Shown here: positions 1 to 6,783 of the stretch, piece by piece | Layout of the letters: each line of letters begins with the position of its first letter | Position numbering within the stretch: the stretch's first letter is position 1 | Assembly (NCBI GenBank): GCA_902803585.1 | Contig: CADCQO010000223.1 | Span: forward strand, 1 to 9,573 | Source: an uncultured Ruminococcus sp. | Lineage (GTDB): Bacteria > Bacillota > Clostridia > Oscillospirales > Acutalibacteraceae | Direction of reading: 5' to 3' | Length of the DNA: 9,573 nucleotides | Translations under genes and position numbers: made by a program | The notes under the pieces: generated by a model | Told to the model about the DNA's origin: nothing | Databases searched by the model: none | Seen by the model: only the letters and a program-made list of their open reading frames with translations

Positions 1-1
1 C

Positions 2-226
2 TGCCTGTTTGCGCTGATTCTTTTTATACTGAACCATTTCGGTATAGCACTGATACTGACATTTTTACTGCTGCTCGGCAATGTTCCGTTTATCATCATT
101 CAGCGGTACAACCGTTTCCGGCTGCAAAAACTGCGCCGGCTGATTATCCGGAAAACGTGCCGCCATACACCAGACAGTTCCGTACCGGCAAGCGTCAAAG
201 TGCAGGATACTATTGAAACGGAGTGA
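2..226 (+). CDS. C-terminus of a CrtO-like glycosyl-4,4'-diaponeurosporenoate acyltransferase homologue (5' end outside window)
   Basis: Only the last 74 codons are inside the window, in frame from base 2 to the TGA at 224-226. They begin with a hydrophobic membrane segment, followed by the motif NVPFIIIQRYNRFRL and a basic, Arg/Lys-rich cytoplasmic tail. This motif and tail closely resemble the C-terminus of staphylococcal CrtO (NVP-x-II-x-QRYNRPRL, then a basic tail), the membrane acyltransferase that attaches a fatty acid to the sugar of staphyloxanthin. That comparison is from memory of the family, not a search. Homologues occur in Bacillota without known staphyloxanthin synthesis, so the substrate here is open. 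The GGAG of rsmE's ribosome binding site overlaps the end of this gene and rsmE starts 6 bp later, which suggests co-transcription. The membrane topology is clear; the family call rests on the short motif. Confidence 0.62.
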   Translation, partial: CLFALILFILNHFGIALILTFLLLLGNVPFIIIQRYNRFRLQKLRRLIIRKTCRHTPDSSVPASVKVQDTIETE

Positions 227-232
227 AACAAT

Positions 233-955
233 ATGGATTGGTTTTTTGTCGAAAATGTTGCACCAACTCATCTGATTACGGGCGAAGATGCCCACCACAT
301 TGCCAAGGCTCTCAGAAAGTCTGTCGGTGAACTGCTTACTCTCTGCGACAGCAGCAAAGTAGCACATCTCTGCCGCATAGAAAAAATAAGTTCCGAAGGC
401 GTTCTGGTAAAAGTGGTTTCCAAAGATGAATGTCTGCATGAGCCAAGCGTTGACATTACACTTTTTGCCGCTCTCACCAAAGGCGACAAAATGGAAAGCG
501 TCATTCAGAAGTCCGTTGAACTGGGTGTACATCAGATCGTTCCTGTTCTGACGGCCCGCTGTATTTCCCGTCCTGACCCGAAAGCAGCCGAAAAAAAGCG
601 TGTACGCTATCAGAAAATCGCTGAACAGGCGGCCATGCAGTCGCAGCGCGCCATTGTGCCGGCGGTAACGGATTTTCAGGAGCTGAAAAATGCTGTCCTT
701 GCTTTGGGAAATTACGAAAAAAGCATCTTGTTCTACGAGGGGGGCGGCGCACCGATCCGCTCTGTTATTTCTGAAAACTGCCGTTCTGCCGCCATTTTCA
801 CAGGGCCTGAGGGTGGTTTTGAAGAATCCGAAGTACAGCTGCTGACCGCTAACGGCGCATCGCTTGCCACGCTCGGACAGCGTATTCTCCGTGCAGAAAC
901 CGCCCCGCTCGCAGCCCTTGCCGCCATCATGTTCCACACACACAATCTTGAATGA
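233..955 (+). CDS. rsmE: 16S rRNA (uracil-1498-N3)-methyltransferase RsmE
   Basis: A 240-aa cytoplasmic SPOUT-class methyltransferase that uses S-adenosylmethionine to make m3U1498 in helix 44 of 16S rRNA, in the decoding region of the 30S subunit. Residues 1-70 form the PUA-like RNA-binding domain typical of the family. Residues 75-240 are the knotted catalytic domain, with family motifs in order: GDKMESVIQKSVELGV (84-99), EQAAMQSQR (131-139), the SAM-binding loop GPEGGF (191-196) and LGQRILRAETA (214-224). The length matches the family norm of about 240-250 aa. The ATG is preceded by GGAG at a good distance, overlapping the end of the upstream acyltransferase-like gene. A strong hairpin follows 17 bases after the stop. 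The motifs are intact and nothing suggests loss of function. Confidence 0.96.
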   Translation: MDWFFVENVAPTHLITGEDAHHIAKALRKSVGELLTLCDSSKVAHLCRIEKISSEGVLVKVVSKDECLHEPSVDITLFAALTKGDKMESVIQKSVELGVHQIVPVLTARCISRPDPKAAEKKRVRYQKIAEQAAMQSQRAIVPAVTDFQELKNAVLALGNYEKSILFYEGGGAPIRSVISENCRSAAIFTGPEGGFEESEVQLLTANGASLATLGQRILRAETAPLAALAAIMFHTHNLE

Positions 956-971
956 TTTTCTTTTCAGCGAA

Positions 972-1014
972 CAATCCCGCCCAAAGACCTTTCTGCCGTC
1001 TTTGGGCGGGATTG
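972..1014. terminator. Convergent (bidirectional) intrinsic terminator between rsmE and the 216-aa gene
   Basis: The arms 972-988 and 998-1014 form a perfect 17-bp inverted repeat (core CCCGCCCAAAGAC / GTCTTTGGGCGGG) around a 9-nt loop. It lies between two converging genes, ending at 955 on plus and at 1022 on minus. The trailing T-rich sequence is weak on both sides (GCTTTATG on plus, GTTCGCTG on minus), but the stem is long and GC-rich. The placement fits a shared terminator. Confidence 0.8.
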
Positions 1015-1021
1015 CTTTATG

Positions 1022-1669
1022 TTACAGCCATTCAATATCTGTTGTGTAAATCACTTCACAAGCCCCGTCCCCTACATCGTTACGGGTTGTACTGGAATAC
1101 CAATAGAATGTTTCGCCGTCTGAACGGATTCCGTCCACACGCACCAGATAGCCTTTCAGCCGGATATGGTCGCCTGCACGAACCATTTTCAGCTTCCAGC
1201 GAACCTCATCATCTGCCGGAATGATGTGATTATTGGAAATACACGTTTCCATTTCCGCATCTCCGCCAAATAATCTGTATGTATCGACACTGCTGTCCAG
1301 CGCAAAAATTGTCCTTCGGGCCATCTGTGACCAATGGAAATCTACTTCGCTGTTATACTGTGCTACCTTTCCCCAGATCAGTGTAAGATCTCTCGGTGAA
1401 ATCTGATCCCCGATATCCCAGCTGAAATAGTCTTTCGTATGCGCTACCAATACGTCCATATCATACGCATACCGGTAGGAAACAACGATTTTATAACCCG
1501 CTGCCGTCATCTGCACCATGCCTATTGCATCTGTCTGGACAGGTTCCGGCAGTCCCTCTATGCTTCTGCGGGTATTTCCCAGCTTATCAAGTGCCGACAG
1601 GCCGATTGCCGCAACAATTGACAGCAGGATAACAACTATCACCGGCTTTTTCATATTGTACATCTGCAT
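1022..1669 (-). CDS. Membrane-anchored hypothetical protein, second gene of the dusB operon
   Basis: About 215 aa, no assigned function. After MQMYNMKKP comes one hydrophobic segment (about residues 9-26), a signal anchor or uncleaved signal peptide; the rest is a soluble, probably extracytoplasmic domain. The C-terminal third has a recognisable pattern: NNHIIPADDEVR, then KMVRAGDHIRLKGYLVRVDG, then WYSSTTRNDVGDGACEVIY. I recall this pattern (N-HIIPA, GD-x-V-x-I-KGYLV, SS-x-TR-D-G-GACE) from uncharacterised exported proteins of Gram-negative bacteria, so it looks like a widespread domain of unknown role. The gene starts 36 bp after the dusB stop and has no promoter of its own that I can see, so it is probably co-transcribed. 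GGGAG precedes a cluster of possible starts (GTG 1672, ATG 1669, ATG 1663); ATG 1669 has the best combination of codon and spacing. Convergent with rsmE. Confidence 0.82.
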   Translation of the reverse strand: MQMYNMKKPVIVVILLSIVAAIGLSALDKLGNTRRSIEGLPEPVQTDAIGMVQMTAAGYKIVVSYRYAYDMDVLVAHTKDYFSWDIGDQISPRDLTLIWGKVAQYNSEVDFHWSQMARRTIFALDSSVDTYRLFGGDAEMETCISNNHIIPADDEVRWKLKMVRAGDHIRLKGYLVRVDGIRSDGETFYWYSSTTRNDVGDGACEVIYTTDIEWL

Positions 1670-1705
1670 CACCCTGCACTCCCTTTCCGTTCAGACATCA
1701 GCCTT

Positions 1706-2662
1706 TCACTCCGTTATTTCCATACATAACCGAACCAGATCACTGTATGTTTCAAACATCACGGCTTTTCTGCGCAGTGCCGCCGCTCCCTTTACGCCCC
1801 TGAAATACCATGCAGCGTGTTTTCGGGCTTCTCTCATGCCGACAGCTTCGCCCTTATAATCACACATCGTTCTGATATGCCGCAGAAGCACCGCCACTCT
1901 TTCCGCTGATGAAACCGGCAGAGATGGTCTGTCGTGACCGATCAGCCTTGCAATTTCGCTGAATATCCAGGGATTGCCCAGTGCGCCTCTGCCTACCATC
2001 ACCAGATCACAGCCCGTCTGCTCCATCATTCTCGCCGCCGATTCCGCATCTGTAATATCTCCGTTGCCGATAACCGGAATGCTGACAGCTTTCTTGACCT
2101 GCCGGATAATCTCCCAGTCGGCAGAGGGCATATACTGCTGTTCTCTTGTTCTGCCGTGAACAGCTACTGCATCAGCGCCCGCCGCTTCACAGATCTGTGC
2201 AACTTCCACAGCGTTGACGGTATTCCTGTCCCAGCCTTTCCGGATTTTCACGGTAACGGGTACAGGCACAGCCTGCTTCACCGCTTTTACCAGCTGTCCG
2301 CACAGTTCCGGATCTTTCATGAGTGCCGAACCGCAGCCATTATTGACGATTTTCGGTGCCGGACAGCCCATATTGATATCTATAATATCAGGGCGGTAAG
2401 TCATGGCAATTTCAGCAGCCCGCGCCATGAATTCCGGTTCATTGCCGAATAACTGCACAGCGGCGGGCCGTTCCTTTTCTGACAATACCAAAAGTTCCCG
2501 TGACTTTTCGCTGTTGTATACCAGTCCTTTGGCACTGACCATTTCACCCATAACATAAGCTGCACCAAAATCAACGCATAATTCCCGAAAAGCCCTGTCG
2601 GTTACGCCTGCCATCGGTGCCAAAGCAGCATAGCCGTTAATTGTTACATTTCCTATGTTCAT
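1706..2662 (-). CDS. dusB: tRNA-dihydrouridine synthase, DusB type
   Basis: A 318-aa FMN-dependent enzyme that reduces specific uridines in the tRNA D-loop to dihydrouridine using NADPH. It is a TIM barrel followed by a small helical tRNA-binding domain. Visible motifs: APMAGVTDRAFR (15-26, FMN phosphate/ring contact), NMGCPAPK (97-104) with catalytic Cys100, VKIRKGWD, VHGRTREQ, GNGDI and GRGALGNPW near the end of the barrel. The DusB-type N-terminus is MNIGNVTINGYAALAPMAG. The reading frame stays open to 2704, but the ATG at 2662 has a GGGTGA ribosome binding site and a good promoter lies at 2696-2724, so any upstream start would lie before the transcript. First gene of a pair with the membrane-anchored 216-aa hypothetical. 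In many bacteria dusB sits beside other genes such as fis, ftsH or lysS; that is not the case here. Confidence 0.95.
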   Translation of the reverse strand: MNIGNVTINGYAALAPMAGVTDRAFRELCVDFGAAYVMGEMVSAKGLVYNSEKSRELLVLSEKERPAAVQLFGNEPEFMARAAEIAMTYRPDIIDINMGCPAPKIVNNGCGSALMKDPELCGQLVKAVKQAVPVPVTVKIRKGWDRNTVNAVEVAQICEAAGADAVAVHGRTREQQYMPSADWEIIRQVKKAVSIPVIGNGDITDAESAARMMEQTGCDLVMVGRGALGNPWIFSEIARLIGHDRPSLPVSSAERVAVLLRHIRTMCDYKGEAVGMREARKHAAWYFRGVKGAAALRRKAVMFETYSDLVRLCMEITE

Positions 2663-2695
2663 TTTATCACCCGTTATGTTCTGTTCATACCGGAT

Positions 2696-2724
2696 ATTAT
2701 ACACCGAATCAGGCTGTCTGACAA
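2696..2724 (-). promoter_or_regulatory. Sigma-A-type promoter of dusB
   Basis: On the minus strand, TTGTCA (2724-2719) and TATAAT (2701-2696) are separated by exactly 17 bp. That is 5/6 and 6/6 matches to the -35 and -10 consensus. Predicted transcription starts near 2689, giving a leader of about 27 nt to the ATG at 2662. This is what decides the dusB start against the longer reading frame. Confidence 0.82.
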
Positions 2725-2735
2725 GCCGTCAAACC

Positions 2736-2779
2736 AAAAAACAGGCATCTCTCCGTGAACAGCGGGAGAAAATGCCTGT
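2736..2779 (-). terminator. Rho-independent terminator of the amino-acid ABC transporter operon
   Basis: Reading the minus strand, ACAGGCAT (2779-2772) pairs with ATGCCTGT (2748-2741). An inner CTCC/GGAG pair extends the stem across a small internal loop. An uninterrupted T-run (2741-2736) follows directly. It sits about 38 bp after the ATPase stop and upstream of the dusB promoter, so it separates the two operons. Confidence 0.88.
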
Positions 2780-2816
2780 CTGAATGCTAAAATCCAACAG
2801 TTGTATCAGGGCAAAA

Positions 2817-3623
2817 TCACAGAACTTTGGAAAGAAAATCCTGAAGACGGGGGTTCTGAGGGTGTGCGAAAAATTCTTCGGGGGTATTTTCTTCCGCTAT
2901 CACACCTTCATGAATAAAGAGCACCCTGTCTGCTACTTCTTTGGCAAAGCCCATTTCATGTGTTACAATGACCATTGTCATGCCGTTGTTGGCAAGGTCT
3001 TTCATCAGGGAAAGCACCTCGCCTACCATCTCAGGGTCAAGCGCAGAGGTCGGTTCATCAAACAGCATGACATCGGGATTCATCGCCAGCGCCCGCACAA
3101 TCGCTACACGCTGTTTCTGACCGCCCGAAAGACTTGTCGGGTATGAGTCCGCCTTATCTGCCAGACCAATACGGTTAAGCAGCTCGTCCGCCTTTTTCGC
3201 AGCCTCTTCCTTTGTCATTTTACCAAGCTTGACCGGAGCAAGCATAATATTCTGACGAATGGACATATTCGGAAATAAATTAAACTGCTGGAACACCATA
3301 CCCATCTTTTCACGCATCTTATTGATGTTGACACTCTTGTCGGTAATGTCTGTTCCTTCAAAGCGGATCACACCGGAGGTCGGCACTTCAAGAAGATTGA
3401 GCGAACGCAGAAAAGTGGACTTGCCGCAGCCGGACGGCCCGATAATCGCTACTACCTCTCCTTTGGCAACCGTTGTGCTGATGCCCCTCAGTACCTTGTG
3501 TCCGCCAAAATCTTTACAAAGATCATGCACTTCGATCAGCACGTTTTCCGACGAACTGATTTTTTCACGCTTATTGTCTGCGGCAGGTGCCGTTGTTTCG
3601 GAAGAATTCTTATTTGCTTTCAT
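2817..3623 (-). CDS. Polar amino-acid ABC transporter ATP-binding protein (GlnQ-like)
   Basis: A 268-aa cytoplasmic ATPase that powers the permease encoded by the preceding gene. All nucleotide-binding motifs are intact: Walker A GPSGCGKST (62-70), Q-loop FQQFNLFPNM (111-120), signature LSGGQKQR (165-172), Walker B VMLFDEPTSALDP (185-197) and the switch His222 in VTHEMGF. The sequence is typical of the GlnQ/HisP/ArtP group for polar amino acids. The first 27 residues (Ser/Thr/Lys/Glu-rich, with ENVLIEVHDLCKDFG starting the normal domain) are a low-complexity extension absent from most relatives. The ATG start is supported by an AAAGGAG upstream, slightly far, and by a 14-bp overlap with the end of the permease gene, which implies translational coupling. 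The gene order (binding protein/permease fusion, then ATPase, then terminator) forms a complete two-gene importer. The exact amino acid cannot be read from the ATPase. Confidence 0.94.
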   Translation of the reverse strand: MKANKNSSETTAPAADNKREKISSSENVLIEVHDLCKDFGGHKVLRGISTTVAKGEVVAIIGPSGCGKSTFLRSLNLLEVPTSGVIRFEGTDITDKSVNINKMREKMGMVFQQFNLFPNMSIRQNIMLAPVKLGKMTKEEAAKKADELLNRIGLADKADSYPTSLSGGQKQRVAIVRALAMNPDVMLFDEPTSALDPEMVGEVLSLMKDLANNGMTMVIVTHEMGFAKEVADRVLFIHEGVIAEENTPEEFFAHPQNPRLQDFLSKVL

Positions 3624-6612
3624 TGTTCTTCAATCTCCTTTCCAGAACCGCTGCCACTCGTGTAAGAATGATAACGATAATCAGATAGATGATCGCCACA
3701 GCAATCAGCGGCAGGAACGCATCAAAGGTCTGTGAACGAATGATATCGCCGCCCATTGTAAGATCCTGCAAAGCAATGTAACCGCAAATAGCTGTTTCTT
3801 TCAGCAAGCTGATAAACTCATTCAGCAGGGCAGGCAGCATATTTTTAAACGCCTGCGGCATGATGATGCTGGACATGGTTTGTTTGTAGGTAAGACCAAG
3901 ACAGCGTCCCGCTTCAAACTGACCCTTATCTACCGCATTGATGCCCGAACGGATTACCTCCGCCACATAAGCCGCCGAATTCAGACCGAAAGCCACTACC
4001 GCTACAACAATTTTGCTGACATTGACCGAATTGAAGATACCGTAATAGATAATGAGCAGCTGAAGCACTGCCGGTGTACCTCTTATGACAGTCAGGTACA
4101 GACTGCAGATGAAATTCAAAATTTTGAGTTTACCGCTCTGGCTGTGTACTGTGCGGACAATTGCAATCAGCGTACCAAGACACAGACCCACGAGAATGGA
4201 AAGCAGCGTAATCAGCATGGTTGTGCCCAGACCGTCTGCAAGATAACGCCATCTGTCCTCATCGATGAAATTCTGCTTGAGTTTTTCACCGAGTGAGAGG
4301 GCCTTGCCGCTTTCTTTGGGGGAACGGACAATAATCACCTGCTTTGAAGTGGTATAGCTGTCGGAAAAGTCTGCATTCTTTTTTCTGTCCTCTGTGACCG
4401 TCATACCCGCTGCACCGACATCTGTTTTTCCTGCATCAATTGCGGATATGATGGAGTCAAATTTCATGTTCTCAACGGAAAGCTCCATCTTGAGTTCATC
4501 GCATATTGCCTGCATAATATCCATATCAATGCCGACAATGCTTCCCTGAGAAACATATTCATACGGCGGGAATTCCGCATTTGTGGCTACTTTCAGCGTA
4601 CCGGTGCGCTCGATATCCTTTTTCTGATAGGGATTTTTACCGATCGACTCATCTGTGCCGATGTAGTTATCAATGATTTTCTGAATCGTACCGTCTGCCT
4701 TCAACGTGCTGAGGGCGGCGTTGATTTTTTCTACAAGCTCTGTATTGCCTTTCTTCACGCAGAAGGCATATTGCTCTTCAGTAAATTCCTTTTCCAGAAT
4801 TTTGATGTCATCATTGACAGAAACAAATTTTTTGGCTGGCTGTTCGTCCAGAATCACGCAGTCGATTTTTCCCTGTTTCAGTGCCTGAACCGCATCTGCG
4901 GCTTTGCTGTAACGCTCTACGGCTGCCGTGCCGTTTGTTTCGTAATCGGTCGCATAGATATCGCCGGTCGTGCCAAGCTGTACACCGATTCTTTTACCCT
5001 TCAGGTCGTCTGCATCTTTGATTTCATCGTCTTTTGCTTCATCATAGACAATGATTACCTGCTTTGAGGTAGTATAGCTGTCAGAAAAATCAATATTCTT
5101 TTTTCTGTCCTCTGTGACCGTCATTCCCGCTGCACCAATATCCGCCTTGCCTGCGTTGACAGATGCGATAATGGAATCGAATTTCATATTCTCAATGGTC
5201 AGATCCATTTTCAGTTCATCGCATACCGCCTGCATAATGTCCATATCAATGCCGACAATTTTTCCGTTACTGACATATTCATACGGCGGAAATTCTGCAT
5301 TCGTGGCAACGACAAGTTTTCCGCTGCGGGTGACATCTTTTTTCTCATAGCCCGATGTGCCTTTGTCAGCATCTGCACCGATATAACTGGTGATGATTTT
5401 TTCAATCGTTCCGTCAGACCTGAGTTTTTTCAGCGCAGCATTCACCTTATCCAGCAGTTCCTTATTGCCCTTTTTGACACACAGCGCATAGTCTTCAAGC
5501 GTGAATTCCTTCGGAAGAATACGAATATTCTCGTTGCGGCTGACAAATTCTGCAGCGGGCTGTTCGTCCAGAATCACGCAGTCAATTTTTTTCTGCTTCA
5601 GCGCCTGAATAGCATCTGCCGCCTTACTGTAACGCTCTACCTTTGCAGTGCCGTCGTTTTCATAATCCGTTGCATAGATATCGCCGGTTGTGCCAAGCTG
5701 TACGCCGATCGTTTTTCCTTTGAAATCATATGCCTGTGAATCGCTGTCAGAAGATTCCTTTTCGGAGGATTCTGCCGGAGAAGGTTCTTCATACAGTACG
5801 ATCACCTGCGTAACAGTAGTGTAGGGCGAGGTAAAGTCCAGCTGTTCCTTATTCCTGACAGAGGGAAGCAGCCCCGCCGCAACAGACGCGGTACCAGTAT
5901 TGAGCAGGTATGGCATATCAGCGCTTTCCGCAGTCTGAAGGGACAGTTCATAGCCCAGTTCGTCACAAACCGCCTGCAGTACATCAATATCCATTCCCAC
6001 AATGCGGCTGCCCTCCATGTAGCAATAGGGCTTGCTGTCTGTGTTGACCACTGCCGTGAGGACATCTGTACGCTCCATTTCCTTCGCCTTGTAGGGACTT
6101 CTGCCCTTTCCGGCATCTGTTCCCACATAGTTGGCTTCAATGCTTTCAAGCGTTTTGTTGTCGCTGAGGGTTTTGAGCGCTTGATTCAGCTTTTGCTGCA
6201 GCTCTTTGTTGTCTTTTCTGACGGCAAATACATATTCTTCGGAAGAAAAGGGTTTTTCATAAATTTTCAGGCTTTTGTTCTCTTCCGCTAATGCAGCAGC
6301 TGCCGCCTCGTCTGTCAGCAGACAGTCAATTTTCTTTTCCGTCAGGGCTTTTGCAGCATCGGACAACGCATAATACCGTTCAATGGTTGAGCGGGAAGAT
6401 TCCTCATAGGGAAGCATTTTCCGCTCTGCTGTCGTGCCGATCTGCACACCGATATTTTTTCCGCTGAGTGTGTATTCCTCAGCCTGAGATGCTTCCGTTT
6501 CTTCTGCTGCCTGAGCAACAGGCATATGCAGCAGAACCGTGAAGCAAAGAGCAGTCAGAACGATTGCCATGAAAACGGCCATTGTTCTTTTAAGTTGATT
6601 GGTTCTCACCAT
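3610..6612 (-). CDS. Fusion of permuted tandem family-3 substrate-binding modules with a polar amino-acid ABC permease (GlnP-like)
   Basis: A 1000-aa secreted and membrane protein that captures polar amino acids outside the cell and forms the membrane channel of the importer. Residues 1-35 are a signal peptide (KR, hydrophobic core, cleavage near AQA|A). Then come alternating halves of the SBP_bac_3 fold: C-half 47-178, N-half 180-275, acidic Ser/Glu linker 276-294, C-half 295-425, N-half 430-524, C-half 535-666, N-half 670-763. The permease follows (about 775-1000), with the TM entry GLGTTMLITLLSILVG, the pore segment VIRGTPAVLQ, the coupling motif EAGRCLG (900-906) that docks on the ATPase, and a last TM at 963-985. 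The N-halves at 430 and 670 keep ATNAEFPPYEY and TVTEDRKKN, whose Arg (R503, R743) matches the usual carboxylate-binding Arg. The first N-half lacks both patterns. In GlnP the binding domains are normally N-half then C-half; here the order is shifted. The start is ATG 6612 (GGAGGA, 7-nt spacing); a GTG at 6645 lies inside the -10 box. Confidence 0.93.
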   Translation of the reverse strand: MVRTNQLKRTMAVFMAIVLTALCFTVLLHMPVAQAAEETEASQAEEYTLSGKNIGVQIGTTAERKMLPYEESSRSTIERYYALSDAAKALTEKKIDCLLTDEAAAAALAEENKSLKIYEKPFSSEEYVFAVRKDNKELQQKLNQALKTLSDNKTLESIEANYVGTDAGKGRSPYKAKEMERTDVLTAVVNTDSKPYCYMEGSRIVGMDIDVLQAVCDELGYELSLQTAESADMPYLLNTGTASVAAGLLPSVRNKEQLDFTSPYTTVTQVIVLYEEPSPAESSEKESSDSDSQAYDFKGKTIGVQLGTTGDIYATDYENDGTAKVERYSKAADAIQALKQKKIDCVILDEQPAAEFVSRNENIRILPKEFTLEDYALCVKKGNKELLDKVNAALKKLRSDGTIEKIITSYIGADADKGTSGYEKKDVTRSGKLVVATNAEFPPYEYVSNGKIVGIDMDIMQAVCDELKMDLTIENMKFDSIIASVNAGKADIGAAGMTVTEDRKKNIDFSDSYTTSKQVIIVYDEAKDDEIKDADDLKGKRIGVQLGTTGDIYATDYETNGTAAVERYSKAADAVQALKQGKIDCVILDEQPAKKFVSVNDDIKILEKEFTEEQYAFCVKKGNTELVEKINAALSTLKADGTIQKIIDNYIGTDESIGKNPYQKKDIERTGTLKVATNAEFPPYEYVSQGSIVGIDMDIMQAICDELKMELSVENMKFDSIISAIDAGKTDVGAAGMTVTEDRKKNADFSDSYTTSKQVIIVRSPKESGKALSLGEKLKQNFIDEDRWRYLADGLGTTMLITLLSILVGLCLGTLIAIVRTVHSQSGKLKILNFICSLYLTVIRGTPAVLQLLIIYYGIFNSVNVSKIVVAVVAFGLNSAAYVAEVIRSGINAVDKGQFEAGRCLGLTYKQTMSSIIMPQAFKNMLPALLNEFISLLKETAICGYIALQDLTMGGDIIRSQTFDAFLPLIAVAIIYLIIVIILTRVAAVLERRLKNNESK
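4327..5724 (-). repeat. Two 720-bp-period tandem coding repeats inside the transporter gene
   Basis: Bases 4327-5004 (residues 537-762) and 5047-5724 (residues 297-522) are near-copies with an exact 720-bp offset and no indels. Examples of identical stretches are 4375-4404 with 5095-5124 (30 bases) and 4838-4863 with 5558-5583 (26 bases). A third, much more diverged copy lies at 5797-6468, offset by about 748 bp because of the acidic linker. Each copy encodes a C-terminal plus an N-terminal half of a family-3 binding domain. Confidence 0.9.
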
Positions 6613-6643
6613 GTTTCTCTCCTCCACACACAAGATACTTTCC

Positions 6644-6672
6644 ACTATATCATATTTCCAAATGTTTTACAA
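6644..6672 (-). promoter_or_regulatory. Promoter of the amino-acid ABC transporter operon
   Basis: On the minus strand TTGTAA (6672-6667) and TATAGT (6649-6644) are 17 bp apart, 4/6 and 5/6 matches to consensus. Predicted transcription starts near 6637, giving a leader of about 25 nt with a GGAGGA ribosome binding site before ATG 6612. The leader is too short for a riboswitch. The rest of the gap to the rarA stop at 6784 shows a small TGCTG/CAGCA hairpin without a T-run, and nothing else I can name. Confidence 0.7.
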
Positions 6673-6783
6673 TACAGCCCCTATAATTCAGTGATCTTGC
6701 CGCATTTCAAGCCCGTTTTTTGTACAACATTCCGATTTTCTGCTGTATCAGCAAACCTCTGTCGGGGTGCAGAAGCTGCATCT

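Noticed and set aside
65..943. Long open frame (292 codons) on the minus strand opposite rsmE
   Set aside because: It is exactly antisense to rsmE and the end of the upstream gene, its translation has no recognisable family pattern, and rsmE has complete family motifs on the plus strand.
6613..6645. Upstream GTG start (6645) for the transporter fusion
   Set aside because: The GTG lies within the predicted -10 box and lacks its own ribosome binding site, while ATG 6612 has GGAGGA at ideal spacing followed directly by a signal peptide.
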